Positions 48,956 to 57,054 of a stretch of 64,000 nucleotides of DNA are shown piece by piece. Numbering within the stretch: the first letter of the stretch is position 1; every line of letters starts with the position of its first letter. The notes beneath the pieces are model-generated. The model saw nothing but the letters and a program-made list of their open reading frames with translations, ran no database searches and had not been told where the DNA came from. Position numbers and translations under genes: made by a program. Source of the DNA: Streptomyces sp. CB02959 (GTDB lineage Bacteria > Actinomycetota > Actinomycetes > Streptomycetales > Streptomycetaceae); assembly GCF_002803155.1 (NCBI RefSeq), contig NZ_NNBP01000003.1:62001-126000 (forward strand), written 5' to 3'.

Positions 48956-49218
48956 ATTGCTGTCTAGACCATTCTCGGGCCAACCAGCCCCCCCACCAGC
49001 CCCATCTGCCAGCCGAGGCGTAAGTTTCACCCACTCCCACACCGAGCCAGGCACCTTGAGAGTCGACCTTCTCAAATAGCGAGACGCATTTTCTGTGACT
49101 TGGGTCACTCACTCCTGAGGTGTCGCGAGATTACGGATGCAAAATGGGCTCTTGGCAAGGGAGTTCGTCGGGCCCCTGCCCGCGCTCCGGACGGCGAACG
49201 CACTCCGCTTAAAACACA
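48956..49218. other. Non-coding stretch at island start
   Basis: About 260 bp between tRNA-Gly hairpin and a long palindrome. Base composition is more even than elsewhere. I see no integrase remnant or other recognisable coding sequence. Confidence 0.4.
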
Positions 49219-49271
49219 GCGCAGTGTAGGCAGGACCGTTCAGCTACTGAACGGTCCTGCCTACACTGCGC
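49219..49271. repeat. 25-bp perfect inverted repeat with 3-nt loop
   Basis: Arms 49219-49243 and 49247-49271 are perfectly complementary. It is not followed by a T-run and no gene ends next to it, so it may be a mobile-element end or att-region structure rather than a terminator. The 34 bp after it lead into the IS5-type fragment. Confidence 0.7.
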
Positions 49272-49305
49272 ATTGCCCTCTGGGTTGGGGAAAACCGACG
49301 CCTTA

Positions 49306-49615
49306 GAGGGTGTCTCACGTGGTGAGTTTCGCAAGCTTCTTGTAGCAGGCCAGGGCAGCCGCGAGGCCGAGGAACGCGAGAAAGTGGTTGCCCTTTCGCT
49401 CGTATCGGACGGTGAGCCGGCGGTAGCCGAACAGCCAGGAGATCGACCGCTCGATCTTCCAGCGGTGGCGGCCGAGCCGTTCGCCGGACTCGATGCCCGG
49501 GCGCGCGATCCGCGCGACGAGCCGCCTGCCGCGGAGCCATGTGAGGTGATCGGCGGAGTAGTAGGCCTTGTCCGCGCGGATCTTGGCCGGCCGTCTTCGG
49601 CGCAGTCCGCGCCTT
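49306..49615 (-). pseudogene. C-terminal fragment of IS5-family transposase, with terminal inverted repeat
   Basis: The minus strand encodes the last about 100 residues of an IS5-type DDE transposase: RRRRPAKIRADKAYYSADHLTW, IARPGIESGERLGRHRWKIERSISWLFGYRRLTVRYER (with the Tyr-Arg-Glu signature) and LAFLGLAAALACYKKL. The stop is beside a terminal repeat reading GAGGGTGTCTCACGTGGTGA at 49306-49325. The N-terminal two thirds are absent; the N-terminal part of a very similar element lies at 50812-51447, with about 70 bp overlap. Confidence 0.88.
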
Positions 49616-49721
49616 CTCACCTTCCCAACTTGCCCCACCGGGTGGGTTGGCCGACGGGCGTCAGGTCACCTCATGACCTCAGGTGACAAGGCACCTTCCC
49701 CAGCCGCGAGGGATGGGGGCT

Positions 49722-50747
49722 CTATCGTGCCGTCGGCTGGTGGAGCCAGGGCGCGCTGGTGGCCCAGAAGATGACGTCGGCTCCGAGGGTGTTCGTGCCG
49801 AAGTCGGTGAACTCCTTCCGGGTGTACGGCTTCTTCGTCTTGGGGTTCTCGTACTGGAAGTCGGGTTCCTGTACGGCCATGGCCACCATGGGGAGCTGCC
49901 CCCGGTACTTCTTGAAGAACGGGTACGAGTTCTCCATCTGCGCCGGGCGGTCCGGCAGGATGTCCGGTCCCCCCAGGCCGATTCCGTGCGCCTTGGCAAA
50001 CTCGAAGGTGCGGCTCATGTACTTGCGGCTGTTGTTCCATTCACCGGGCCAGAAGTTGACGTACTGGATGAACGGCGTCTTGGTGAAGACCTTCTTGCCG
50101 TAGGCCATGTTGTCGAGTTCTGCCTTGAAGTAGGCGTCGTCGCTGTAGCCGGTGTGGTCCTTCTTGGTGTCCACCTCGGTAGCGGTTTCCGGCAGGTTCA
50201 CCCCAGCGAGGCGACCGTCGAACCGCTGTGACATCGCCTTCAGCAGCTGCTGGAAACGACCCCGCACCTGCGGGTTCCATTGCGCCGCGACCGCCCCGGG
50301 CTCACCGGGGCCGAGGCCGTTCTCGTTCTTTGTCGGAGCCGCGCCTCCCTTGTACTCCGGATCCTTCAACAGATAGTCCGGGAGCCTCGCCGGCAGCGCG
50401 AAGAACCGGTCCTGGACCTGGATGAACAGCTTCTTGTGGCGGGACTGCAGGACGTCCAGCGCCCGGTCGATCTCAGAGAAGTCGTACTGATTCCTCTCCC
50501 GCTCCAGCGCCTTCCACGGCACCACCAGCTGCACGCCGGCGACATCGGGGCGATCGATCAATGGCATCACATTTGCGTCGAAATCACCGATGGAGGCGTA
50601 AAGATAGTTCTTCGCCTTCTTTCCGGGCACTGCGGCGGAAGCCTTACCGGACACCGGAGCGGGAGCCCCAGAGGCCACCGCGGCCACGCCCGTCAGGCCC
50701 ATCGCCACGAGAATTCCGACACCGACAGCAATTCGCTTGGTCGCCAT
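49722..50747 (-). CDS. Secreted protein with glycoside-hydrolase-like (TIM-barrel) features
   Basis: A 341-aa protein: signal peptide 1-30 (MATKRIAVGVGILVAMGLTG ... GAPA), then a barrel-like pattern of strand-helix units: YLYASIGDFDANVMPLID, GVQLVVPWKALERERNQYDFSEIDRALDVLQ, KLFIQVQDRFF, RFQQLLKAMSQRFDGRLAGVNLPETATE (a strand ending in Glu, the usual acid position), FIQYVNFWPGEWNNSRKYM, and GIGLGGPDILPD. It may degrade a polysaccharide; no family name is sure. GTGGGG before the ATG is the probable Shine-Dalgarno. It sits between two inverted halves of an IS5-type element, so it may have been carried in by it. Confidence 0.7.
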   Translation of the reverse strand: MATKRIAVGVGILVAMGLTGVAAVASGAPAPVSGKASAAVPGKKAKNYLYASIGDFDANVMPLIDRPDVAGVQLVVPWKALERERNQYDFSEIDRALDVLQSRHKKLFIQVQDRFFALPARLPDYLLKDPEYKGGAAPTKNENGLGPGEPGAVAAQWNPQVRGRFQQLLKAMSQRFDGRLAGVNLPETATEVDTKKDHTGYSDDAYFKAELDNMAYGKKVFTKTPFIQYVNFWPGEWNNSRKYMSRTFEFAKAHGIGLGGPDILPDRPAQMENSYPFFKKYRGQLPMVAMAVQEPDFQYENPKTKKPYTRKEFTDFGTNTLGADVIFWATSAPWLHQPTAR

Positions 50748-50811
50748 GAACCCCACGGTGCAGCACAGTTGTGAGAAGAATGTAAGAAGGCCGGACATTC
50801 CTCCTGACCAA

Positions 50812-51447
50812 GAGGACGTCTCACGTGGCGAGTTGCTGATGCGGGATGATGCTGCACTGTGGCTGTTGATCTGTCCCGTCGGCTTGTGCCGTACGGGTTG
50901 TGGGAGTTGGCGGCACCGCTGCTGCCGAAGTTCACGTCCCGCCCGCAGGGCGGGGGTACGAGTCCGGTGGACGAGCGGGCGCTGTTCACGGCGGTGGTGT
51001 ACGTGCCGACCAGCGGTTGCGCCTGGCGCCGTCTTCCGCCGACGTTCGACGTCTCCCCGGCAACAGCGCACCGCCGGTTCACGGCGTGGACCGAGGCCGG
51101 GCTGTGGCGCCGACTGCACCGGGCAGTCCTGGACGAACTCGGCGCCCGGGGCGAGCTGGACTGGACCTCAGCAATCACCGACGCAGCCTCCGTCCGCGCG
51201 AAAAGGGGGGGTGCTGACCAGGCCGAACCCGGTCGATCGCGGCAAGAAGGGCAGCACATTACATGTCCTGTCCGAAGCCCAGGGCGTCCCACGGGCCCTC
51301 GCGGTCTCGGGCGCGAACGTGCACGACAGCCAGGCGTTCAAGCCGCTGATCCTCGGCATACCCGCCATCCGCTCAAGGCGCGGACTGCGCCGAAGACGGC
51401 CGGCCAAGATCCGCGCGGACAAGGCGTACTACTCCGCCGATCACCTC
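50812..51447 (+). pseudogene. N-terminal part of IS5-family transposase (two-frame), truncated
   Basis: The left terminal repeat (GAGGACGTCTCACGTGGCGA, 50812-50831) is followed by an open frame starting about 50859: VDLSRRLVPYGLWELAAPLLP, ALFTAVVYVPTSGCAWRRLPP, DELGARGELDWTSAITDAASV. At a run of seven G (about 51207-51213) homology passes to the -1 frame: LTRPNPVDRGKKGSTLHVLSE, VSGANVHDSQAFKPL, and KIRADKAYYSADHL. Sequence then jumps abruptly into a different transposase at about 51448. The frame change may be the programmed slip of this IS group rather than decay. Confidence 0.88.
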
Positions 51448-51966
51448 TGGGCCCAATTCACGGTGCTGCTGCCCGAGCGCCCGACGATCGATCCGTCTCA
51501 CCCGCTGGGTTGCCACCGGCCCCGCATCAGCGACCGGATCGTGTTCGACAAGCTGCTGCAGCTACTGCGCTTCGGCTGCTCCTACCAGGCGATCGCCGAC
51601 ACGACCTGCTCGGCGACCACCATCCGCAACCGCCGCGACGAGTGGATCCGGCTCGGCCTCTTCGCCCGGGTCAAGCAGATCGCGCTGGAGTCCTAGGACC
51701 GGATCATCCTCACCGCCCGCAACCTGCACGGTCGCATCGCGCACAGGGGCGAGAAGGCGCCGATCCAGGCCAGTCAGCGGCGGCACGTCGAACGCACCCA
51801 CGCCTGGTAGAACGCCTTCCATCGCCTTGCCCGCTGCTACGAGCGCCGTGCGACCGTCATCAACGCCTTCTTCGACCTTGCAGACATGATCATCACCGTC
51901 CGAAGCCTGCTGCGCCGAGCCTGGACCACCCACCGCTGGGGTGCCCGTCCCCGACGCTGCCCATGA
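51448..51966 (+). pseudogene. Second IS5-family transposase, internally deleted
   Basis: Starts WAQFTVLLPERPTIDPSHPLGCHRPRISDRIVFDKLLQLLRFGCSY, with CSATTIRNRRDEWIRLGLFARVKQ; then an in-frame stop (51694-51696), then C-terminal pieces RNLHGRIAHRGEK, RHVERTHAW, another stop, and NAFHRLARCYERRATVINAFFDLADMIITVR. The central DDE part is missing, so it is dead. It is fused directly to the truncated element on its left. Confidence 0.85.
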
Positions 51967-51970
51967 CTGA

Positions 51971-52597
51971 TCACCAGGGCACGGGCGCTCCGTCCCAGGA
52001 GAAGAAGCCACCGGTGGGGCCGTCGTCCGGCAGCAGGGCCAGGCGGAGAGCTCCCTGGGCGGCCTCGGCCGGGTCGCCGCCGGCAGCGGCGGCTCGGGGG
52101 TTGAGGTCGGTGGCCCGCAGGCCGGGGGCGAGCGCGTTGACCTTGAAGCCCTCCTCGGCCAGCGTCTGAGCGTAGAAGACGGTGAGGGCGTTGAGGGCGG
52201 CCTTGGACGACCGGTAGGCGGCGGCGCCACCGCTTCCGGGGGTGAACTGGGGGTTGGGGTTGGTGCTCCAGGTCAGCGATGCGGTGCCGCTGGAGATGTT
52301 GACGATGCGGGGGTGCGGGGACCGGCGCAGGGCGGGCAGGAAGGCGTTGGTCACCGCCAGCACCCCGAACACGTTGGTCTCGTACGTGCGCCGGAACTCC
52401 TCGACGTCGGTTTCGGCCGGCGGGGCGAGTGACGCTGAGATGCCGGCGTTGTTGACCAGTACGTCCAGGCGGTCCACCTGAGCCGCGGCCTGTGCGATGC
52501 CGTCGGGATCCGTCACGTCGAGGACCAGCAGGCGGGCGCCGGCGCCGATCTCCTCGACGGCCCGCTGTCCGCGCCCGGGGTCGCGGGAGCTGGCGCG
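51971..52597 (-). pseudogene. Short-chain dehydrogenase/reductase, N-terminally truncated
   Basis: The minus strand encodes SRDPGRGQRAVEEIGAGARLLVLDVTD followed by LDVLVNNAGISASLAPP, NVFGVLAVTNAFLP, RIVNISSGTASLTW, the catalytic pair YRSSKAA and LAPGLRATDL. The first 35 or so residues with the TGxxxGIG cofactor loop are missing. Homology breaks at about 52595, where unrelated plus-strand sequence begins. A GTG at 52514-52516 could start a 181-aa stub, but without the cofactor loop it cannot bind NADPH normally. Confidence 0.82.
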
Positions 52598-52599
52598 CC

Positions 52600-52731
52600 G
52601 AACAGGACAACGCCGGCCACCTCCATCCGGCCGAGCAGCTCGCCCTGACCATCGCCCCGCGGCTGGTGGACATCAAGTACACCCTCATGCGCAACAACCA
52701 GTGGACCGCCCCGGCACCCAGCGCCGCGTAA
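52600..52731 (+). pseudogene. C-terminal remnant of an unidentified gene
   Basis: A plus-strand open stretch ends NAGHLHPAEQLALTIAPRLV, then DIKYTLMRNNQWTAP and a TAA at 52729-52731. It reads like the last 40 residues of a real protein (balanced composition, well-defined stop), cut off on the left by the dehydrogenase fragment. It lies 57 bp before the methyltransferase gene; the parent family is not recognised. Confidence 0.4.
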
Positions 52732-52788
52732 CCACTGCCGCCTTCACCAACAGCTGCTCTGCTGCCTCTTCTTCCCAGGAGCCCCGCC

Positions 52789-53526
52789 ATGAGTTACTTC
52801 GGCTTGCCCTCCGTCGACCTCCTCGGCGAGCAGATCGACGCCCTACTGAGCGACCCCTCCACCACCCACGGCCTGGCCCGAGCACTCCGCACAGCGGCCT
52901 GGGAGATCGAACTCCACCGCTATCACCACGCCAGCCAGCGGGCCTGGCCCGACAGCCGCATCGACCAAAAGCCCACCAAGGTCCAGATCGGCGGCGGAAC
53001 CCACCGCATCGAGGACTTCTTCAACATCGACGCCGTCCCGCCGGCCGACCTGCTCTGGGATGTCCGCGAAGGCATCCCCCTGCACGACGACACCGTCGAG
53101 CTGATCTTCTCCGAGCACTTCCTGGAGCACATCGACTACCCCCGCTCGGTCAAGAGCTACGTCCGCGAGGCCCACCGCGCACTCACACCGGCCGGCCAGA
53201 TCATCACGGGCGTCCCCGACGCCGCCTTCGCCCTCAGCCAGTACCCCGGGCCGCTGAACCCCGCCGACGAGATGGTCGAGCGCTGGTACGCCAAGCGCGA
53301 CTGCCGCAGTGACATCAACACCCAACTCGACCTCGTCAACCTCGTCTTCCGCGACCAGGACGACGACCCCAAGTACACCCCCCACCTCTGGGCCTACGAC
53401 TACGAGAAGCTCGTCCAGCTCTTCACCGAGGCCGGCTTCACCACCGTGGAGCCGTGGACCTTCGACGCCAAGATCGCCAATCCGAAGCGTCGCTGGGGAA
53501 GCGTCTACGTCGTCGCCACGAAGTAG
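52789..53526 (+). CDS. Class I SAM-dependent methyltransferase
   Basis: A 245-aa methyltransferase of the glycan/small-molecule type. Motif I is VQIGGGTHRIEDFFNID, followed by DVREGIPLHDDTVELIFSEHFLEHIDYP (motif II-III region with the typical EHFLEHI) and a DDPKYTPHLWAYDYEKLVQLFTEAGF segment near the end. CAGGAG lies before the ATG. In this island it has no glycosyltransferase neighbour left; only the preceding gene remnant might have been its partner. Substrate unknown. Confidence 0.87.
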   Translation: MSYFGLPSVDLLGEQIDALLSDPSTTHGLARALRTAAWEIELHRYHHASQRAWPDSRIDQKPTKVQIGGGTHRIEDFFNIDAVPPADLLWDVREGIPLHDDTVELIFSEHFLEHIDYPRSVKSYVREAHRALTPAGQIITGVPDAAFALSQYPGPLNPADEMVERWYAKRDCRSDINTQLDLVNLVFRDQDDDPKYTPHLWAYDYEKLVQLFTEAGFTTVEPWTFDAKIANPKRRWGSVYVVATK

Positions 53527-53739
53527 CGACGACGTAGACCACAGACCACCCGGATAGCGACCTCCCCGGCCGCACTCCCCCCTGAGGGCTGTCATACCGA
53601 CAACGGTCGGCATGCGGCGCCCACCCACGCACAGCCGTCCCTGCTGAGGGAGGCATCCCCGTGAATCACGTCGGCCTGCCGCTCAGCGATCTCCCCTCGC
53701 CTCAAGCCCCGGTCTGAAGTCCGTCGAAGGGTCTCCGGC

Positions 53740-54363
53740 ATGCGCCTCCACAGCCAAAGCTTCCTTCTGGTCCGCGATCCAACCTCTGTGCCGATCAGCC
53801 GTCACCGTCTCCAGGGTCTGGCGAAAAAGTGGGGGCTCCGCCTCGACGAGTCCTCCGATACCGCACTGACCGTCATCACCTCGGAACTGGTCACCAACGC
53901 GGTGCGGCACGGCACCGGCACGGTGCTCACCATCACGGTGTCCGCCAACCTCAGCCGACGGCGAATCCTCGTCGAGGTCTACGACGGTTCGCTCGTCCTC
54001 CCTGTTCCGCACTGGGCGGATTCGGAGGACGAGTCCGGACGCGGGATGGCACTCATCGATCGCCTGTCCCTCTGCCACGGGGCCGAGCACACCACCTGCG
54101 GCAAATGCGTCTGGGCCGAGATCGCCATGCCCCCACAGCGAGTCACCCGACAACGGCTCATTCTCCGCCCCCGACGGGCCGCCAGAGCTATCGCCCGCCG
54201 TTTGGGCCCAGCCCGCAAGCCCCTGACGACCGTACGCGTAGGAAGCCGTGCTGGTCACGGGCGCCATTCGTCGGCTGTTACGCGCATATCCTCAGCCCTG
54301 CGGCCTGATCGCGAGCACCCGGCGCAGATCCGTGACACCCGGGAGGCCCTCCGTGGCAGCTGA
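53740..54363 (+). CDS. RsbW-like anti-sigma-factor ATPase
   Basis: A 207-aa HATPase_c_2 protein. N box SELVTNAVRHG (49-59, Asn53), then VEVYDGS, and the G box SGRGMALIDRLS (99-110). Then a short CGKCVWAEI strand and a basic Arg/Ala-rich tail (about 130-207), absent in plain RsbW. Streptomycetes have scores of such ATPases, which bind sigma factors or STAS antagonists and are reset by SpoIIE-type phosphatases such as the one encoded 3 kb downstream. The C-terminal part of a close paralogue is left at 58559-58665. Confidence 0.88.
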   Translation: MRLHSQSFLLVRDPTSVPISRHRLQGLAKKWGLRLDESSDTALTVITSELVTNAVRHGTGTVLTITVSANLSRRRILVEVYDGSLVLPVPHWADSEDESGRGMALIDRLSLCHGAEHTTCGKCVWAEIAMPPQRVTRQRLILRPRRAARAIARRLGPARKPLTTVRVGSRAGHGRHSSAVTRISSALRPDREHPAQIRDTREALRGS

Positions 54364-54893
54364 AGCTGGGGGCCTCTGGGCGGTGGATAGATGGACTGGG
54401 CGTCGCGCCCGCGACGCGGATAGCACCCTATGGCCAAGGGCACGGGACGCGACGCAATCGTGCGTAACCACCTGGCACGATCTCGCAGGCCCCCGGCGGA
54501 AGAGCACCACATGGCGATCATGGTTGCTTCCTGACTATGACAAGCAGCTGCCACACCGGCGATGGGCGACGAGAGTCGTATCCCCCTCCGTGGCCTGCAC
54601 AGGGCGCGTTGGACCTATGTCCTCCCACAGCCCCTTCGCGGGCTGTGGGATCCATCCCCACCCTGCGTCTCGATGGCTCTGCTCCGGATGGTGGTTGCAC
54701 GCGTCCGGAAGGTGAGCCACCCCGTGTGGAGAGATCAGAACCGAGCCCAACACGACGGCCGCGCCATGGCTGGTGACCAGCGAGTCAGCCGCGCGTGACC
54801 GTCCGCATGCGGACGAGGTCCGAGGAAGCCGGGCCTCAGATACGCGGCTGTGACAGAGCCGGCCCCTCTACCGGGCATCCGGCACTCACCTGA
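54364..54893. other. Region without recognisable gene
   Basis: About 530 bp. A small palindrome, CCACAGCCC ... GGGCTGTGG (about 54625-54649), looks like a terminator. Base composition is less GC-rich at third positions than flanking genes. Open frames exist on both strands, but none resembles a family I know. Confidence 0.4.
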
Positions 54894-55070
54894 GCCAAGC
54901 TGGCCCAAGATCTCGCGATCCCGGCAGAGGATCTGGCTGCCGCCTGCACGTATCTGGTGGGCGAGGACCTGATCACGGTCGACTGGACCGCGGGCAATAC
55001 GCCGGCCATGGCCACGCTGACGCACCAAGGCATCCGGTGTATGGAGGCCGAAGAAGAAGAGCGCAGTTGA
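54894..55070 (+). pseudogene. Fragment of small winged-helix-like gene (paralogue of 63112-63384)
   Basis: Encodes LAQDLAIPAEDLAAACTYLV, then GEDLITVDWTAGNTPAMATLTHQGIRCMEAEEEERS and a stop, collinear with residues 35-90 of the intact gene at 63112 with about three quarters identity. The N-terminal third, including any start codon, is missing; a stop codon precedes the homologous part. Confidence 0.82.
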
Positions 55071-55184
55071 CGCCCTGCTCAGGCGGCGTCCGAACCGGGA
55101 GCACGTGCCCCTATCGGCGGAGGCCCGGAGGAACAACCCATCCGGCCGTTAGTGCTTTTCCTCCGCGAGGGGAACCGGTGAAGC

Positions 55185-55607
55185 ATGGCTGGCACCTTCA
55201 CCACACGCACCCTCGACATTGCAACCGGCGCCACGGAGACCATGCACGACCTGACGAACGCATGCTCCGCGTTCCTCCGGGAGGTCGCTCACGGGCGAAA
55301 CGGACTGCTGAACGTCTTCACCCCCGACGCGACGTCCGGCCTGGCCATCATCGAGACCGGCGCGGGCAGTGACGATGACCTGCTGGCGGCGCTTCGCGAC
55401 ATTCTTCCCGCGGACGGCCGTTGGCGGGACCGCCACGGCGGTCCAGGCCACGGCAGCGGCCACGTACTCCCGGCTCTGGTCCCGCCACACGCCACGTTGC
55501 CCGTAGTCGACGGTGAGCTGGAGCTGGGGACCTCGCAGTCCGTCGTACTGGTGAACACCGACCGGGACAGCCCCGAACGCCAAGTCCGGCTGTCCTTCCT
55601 CGGATGA
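55185..55607 (+). CDS. YjbQ/UPF0047-family protein
   Basis: A 140-aa beta-rich trimeric-type protein of the UPF0047 family (secondary thiamine-phosphate-synthase fold). It has NGLLNVFTPDATSGLAIIE, DRHGGPGHGSGHVLPALVPPHATLPV and ELELGTSQSVVLVNTDRDSPERQVRLSFL; the clustered His residues (HGGPGHGSGHV and PPHAT) are the presumed metal/catalytic site. Length equals E. coli YjbQ. Some members show weak thiamine phosphate synthase activity; the real role is unknown. Confidence 0.9.
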   Translation: MAGTFTTRTLDIATGATETMHDLTNACSAFLREVAHGRNGLLNVFTPDATSGLAIIETGAGSDDDLLAALRDILPADGRWRDRHGGPGHGSGHVLPALVPPHATLPVVDGELELGTSQSVVLVNTDRDSPERQVRLSFLG

Positions 55608-55789
55608 CGGCCCACGCCGTCCCGCGGCTGACAGCCCCCTTTTGGCAGCCGATGTCACACGCCGGCTGCCCGCACGGGAGGCTCTGCCCCTTCGCGGTTC
55701 TCGGGCCGACTGCTCCAAGGTCTTCTCTGTCGTGCACCCACGTCGCTCCGCATCGGTCCAGCGGGCCTTACCGGGAGTAAGCTGGAATT

Positions 55790-55887
55790 ACCGAGGGCAC
55801 TCCGCACACCAGCTCCCATGCTCGTGTCGTTTTCGGCGATTCACGACACCGGGCCGGTCACGGTTGGCCCGGGGCAGGGTCCGCGTC
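55790..55887 (+). promoter_or_regulatory. Conserved leader upstream of DUF5994 gene (copy A)
   Basis: The 98 nt before the start codon align almost without gaps to 61770-61868 before the second DUF5994 gene; shared blocks include CTCCGCAC, GGCTCCCA-like, GTGTCGTT, and CCCGGGG. In this copy, GTGTCG pairs with CGACAC (55824-55829 / 55845-55850). It may be a shared promoter plus structured 5' leader. Confidence 0.55.
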
Positions 55888-56478
55888 ATGACCACGACCA
55901 TTGCGTATACGCCGGCGGTCGAAGACCGGACCGCTTCGCTGCCCCTGCGACTCGTGCTGGCGCCGGCCGGCAGTGCTCCGGCTCTGCTCGACGGTGCGTG
56001 GTGGCCCCGCTCCCGTGACCTCGCGGCGGAACTGCCCGCACTGACGGCCGTCCTCGACCCACTGTGGGGGCGGATCACCCATGCCACGGTGAACCCCACG
56101 TTCTGGCCGGTCATCCCACGGAAGGTGCCCGTCGACGGGCATGTGGTGGGTGTCGGCTGGTTCAAGGCCGAGCAAGATCCCCACAAGCTGCTGCTGTTCT
56201 CCTACACCGTCGGCCGTTGGGACCTCCTGGTGATCCCTCCGGAGACCAGCCCCGCCACGGCCGCCCGGCTCATGGCCGAGGCCGCCGATCCGCGGTGCAC
56301 CCTCACCGCGAGCGCCCTGATGGACGAAGCGGAGCAACGCCGGATCGCGGAGGAGATGGAACTGTCCCTGGTCTCGGTCTGGGACTCCGAAGGCGGCCAT
56401 GGCGCAAGCCTGCCGACCTCACGTTCGCCCGCCCAAGCAGCCATTGCCCAGGTACCAGATGCCACGAAAGGTGCCTGA
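55888..56478 (+). CDS. DUF5994-family protein (paralogue A)
   Basis: A 196-aa soluble protein with the family signature LLDGAWWPRSRDLAAELPAL (residues about 33-52) and then WGRITHATVNPTFWPVIPRKVPV, GWFKAEQDPHKLLLFSY and WDLLVIPPETSPATAARLM. Start ATG 55888 chosen by alignment with the paralogue at 61869. Function unknown. This window has three members: one here within the island and two beyond the distal att repeat. It follows the YjbQ gene by 280 bp with its own conserved leader. Confidence 0.88.
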   Translation: MTTTIAYTPAVEDRTASLPLRLVLAPAGSAPALLDGAWWPRSRDLAAELPALTAVLDPLWGRITHATVNPTFWPVIPRKVPVDGHVVGVGWFKAEQDPHKLLLFSYTVGRWDLLVIPPETSPATAARLMAEAADPRCTLTASALMDEAEQRRIAEEMELSLVSVWDSEGGHGASLPTSRSPAQAAIAQVPDATKGA

Positions 56479-57054
56479 GCATCGTGTCAGTCATCGGGAG
56501 CGCGACGTCGGTCCCGCAGCCTGCTCCGGAGGAAAGCTCCAGGCCAACCAGCCTGGGGCTTATCTCTTATCCGGACCTTTCCACCGCACGCCACGCCATT
56601 CAGCCGGCGGCCCTGAAGGAGAGACTGACACGCCGCCACTGGCTCAATGAGCCCTCTGGCCCGGTTGGCCGGGTCACTCTGTGCGAGTCGATCACGGTGG
56701 TTTCCGGAGCCCGCGTGCACAGTCGCATGAGGGGGTCTGCCAGTCCTTGCGCGGCCGGCGGCCGCCGAGCAAGGCGTGAACTTGTGCTCCGGCCCCTCAC
56801 CGAGCGGGAGGAGCCGAAGGGCCGCAACGGACTCGAACACTCCGACCGTGGAGTGCGGCAGGGCCTCGTTGCCTCCCGCCCGCACTCAGTCATTCACGGA
56901 CCGGCTCACCTTCCCCTCCCCCTCATCCAGACCCGCGCGCAGTGCTACCGGAGCCAAGCCACCGAAGTCGAACGCCAGGCCGCTCGGTGACCGACCCGTT
57001 GGAGACGGCCGGCATGGCGGGTGACGTCGCAACGAGGCTGCTTGGTGAAAGGGC
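56479..57054. other. Region without recognisable gene
   Basis: About 575 bp with low coding signal. Short open frames on both strands show no family likeness. The last 40 bp hold the Shine-Dalgarno of the next gene. It may contain debris of an insertion, but I cannot name it. Confidence 0.4.

Noticed and set aside
49100..49306. Small plus-strand open frame before the palindrome as an excisionase
   Set aside because: It runs into the palindrome, has no helix-turn-helix pattern and no Shine-Dalgarno.
50160..50240. LPETA sequence in the secreted barrel-like protein as a sortase signal
   Set aside because: It is internal, not followed by a hydrophobic segment and basic tail, so it is a coincidence within a barrel strand.
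49311..50835. CTCACGTGG at 49314 and 50820 as further parS sites
   Set aside because: They lack the GTTTC/GAAAC arms and are part of the terminal repeats of the IS5-type element.
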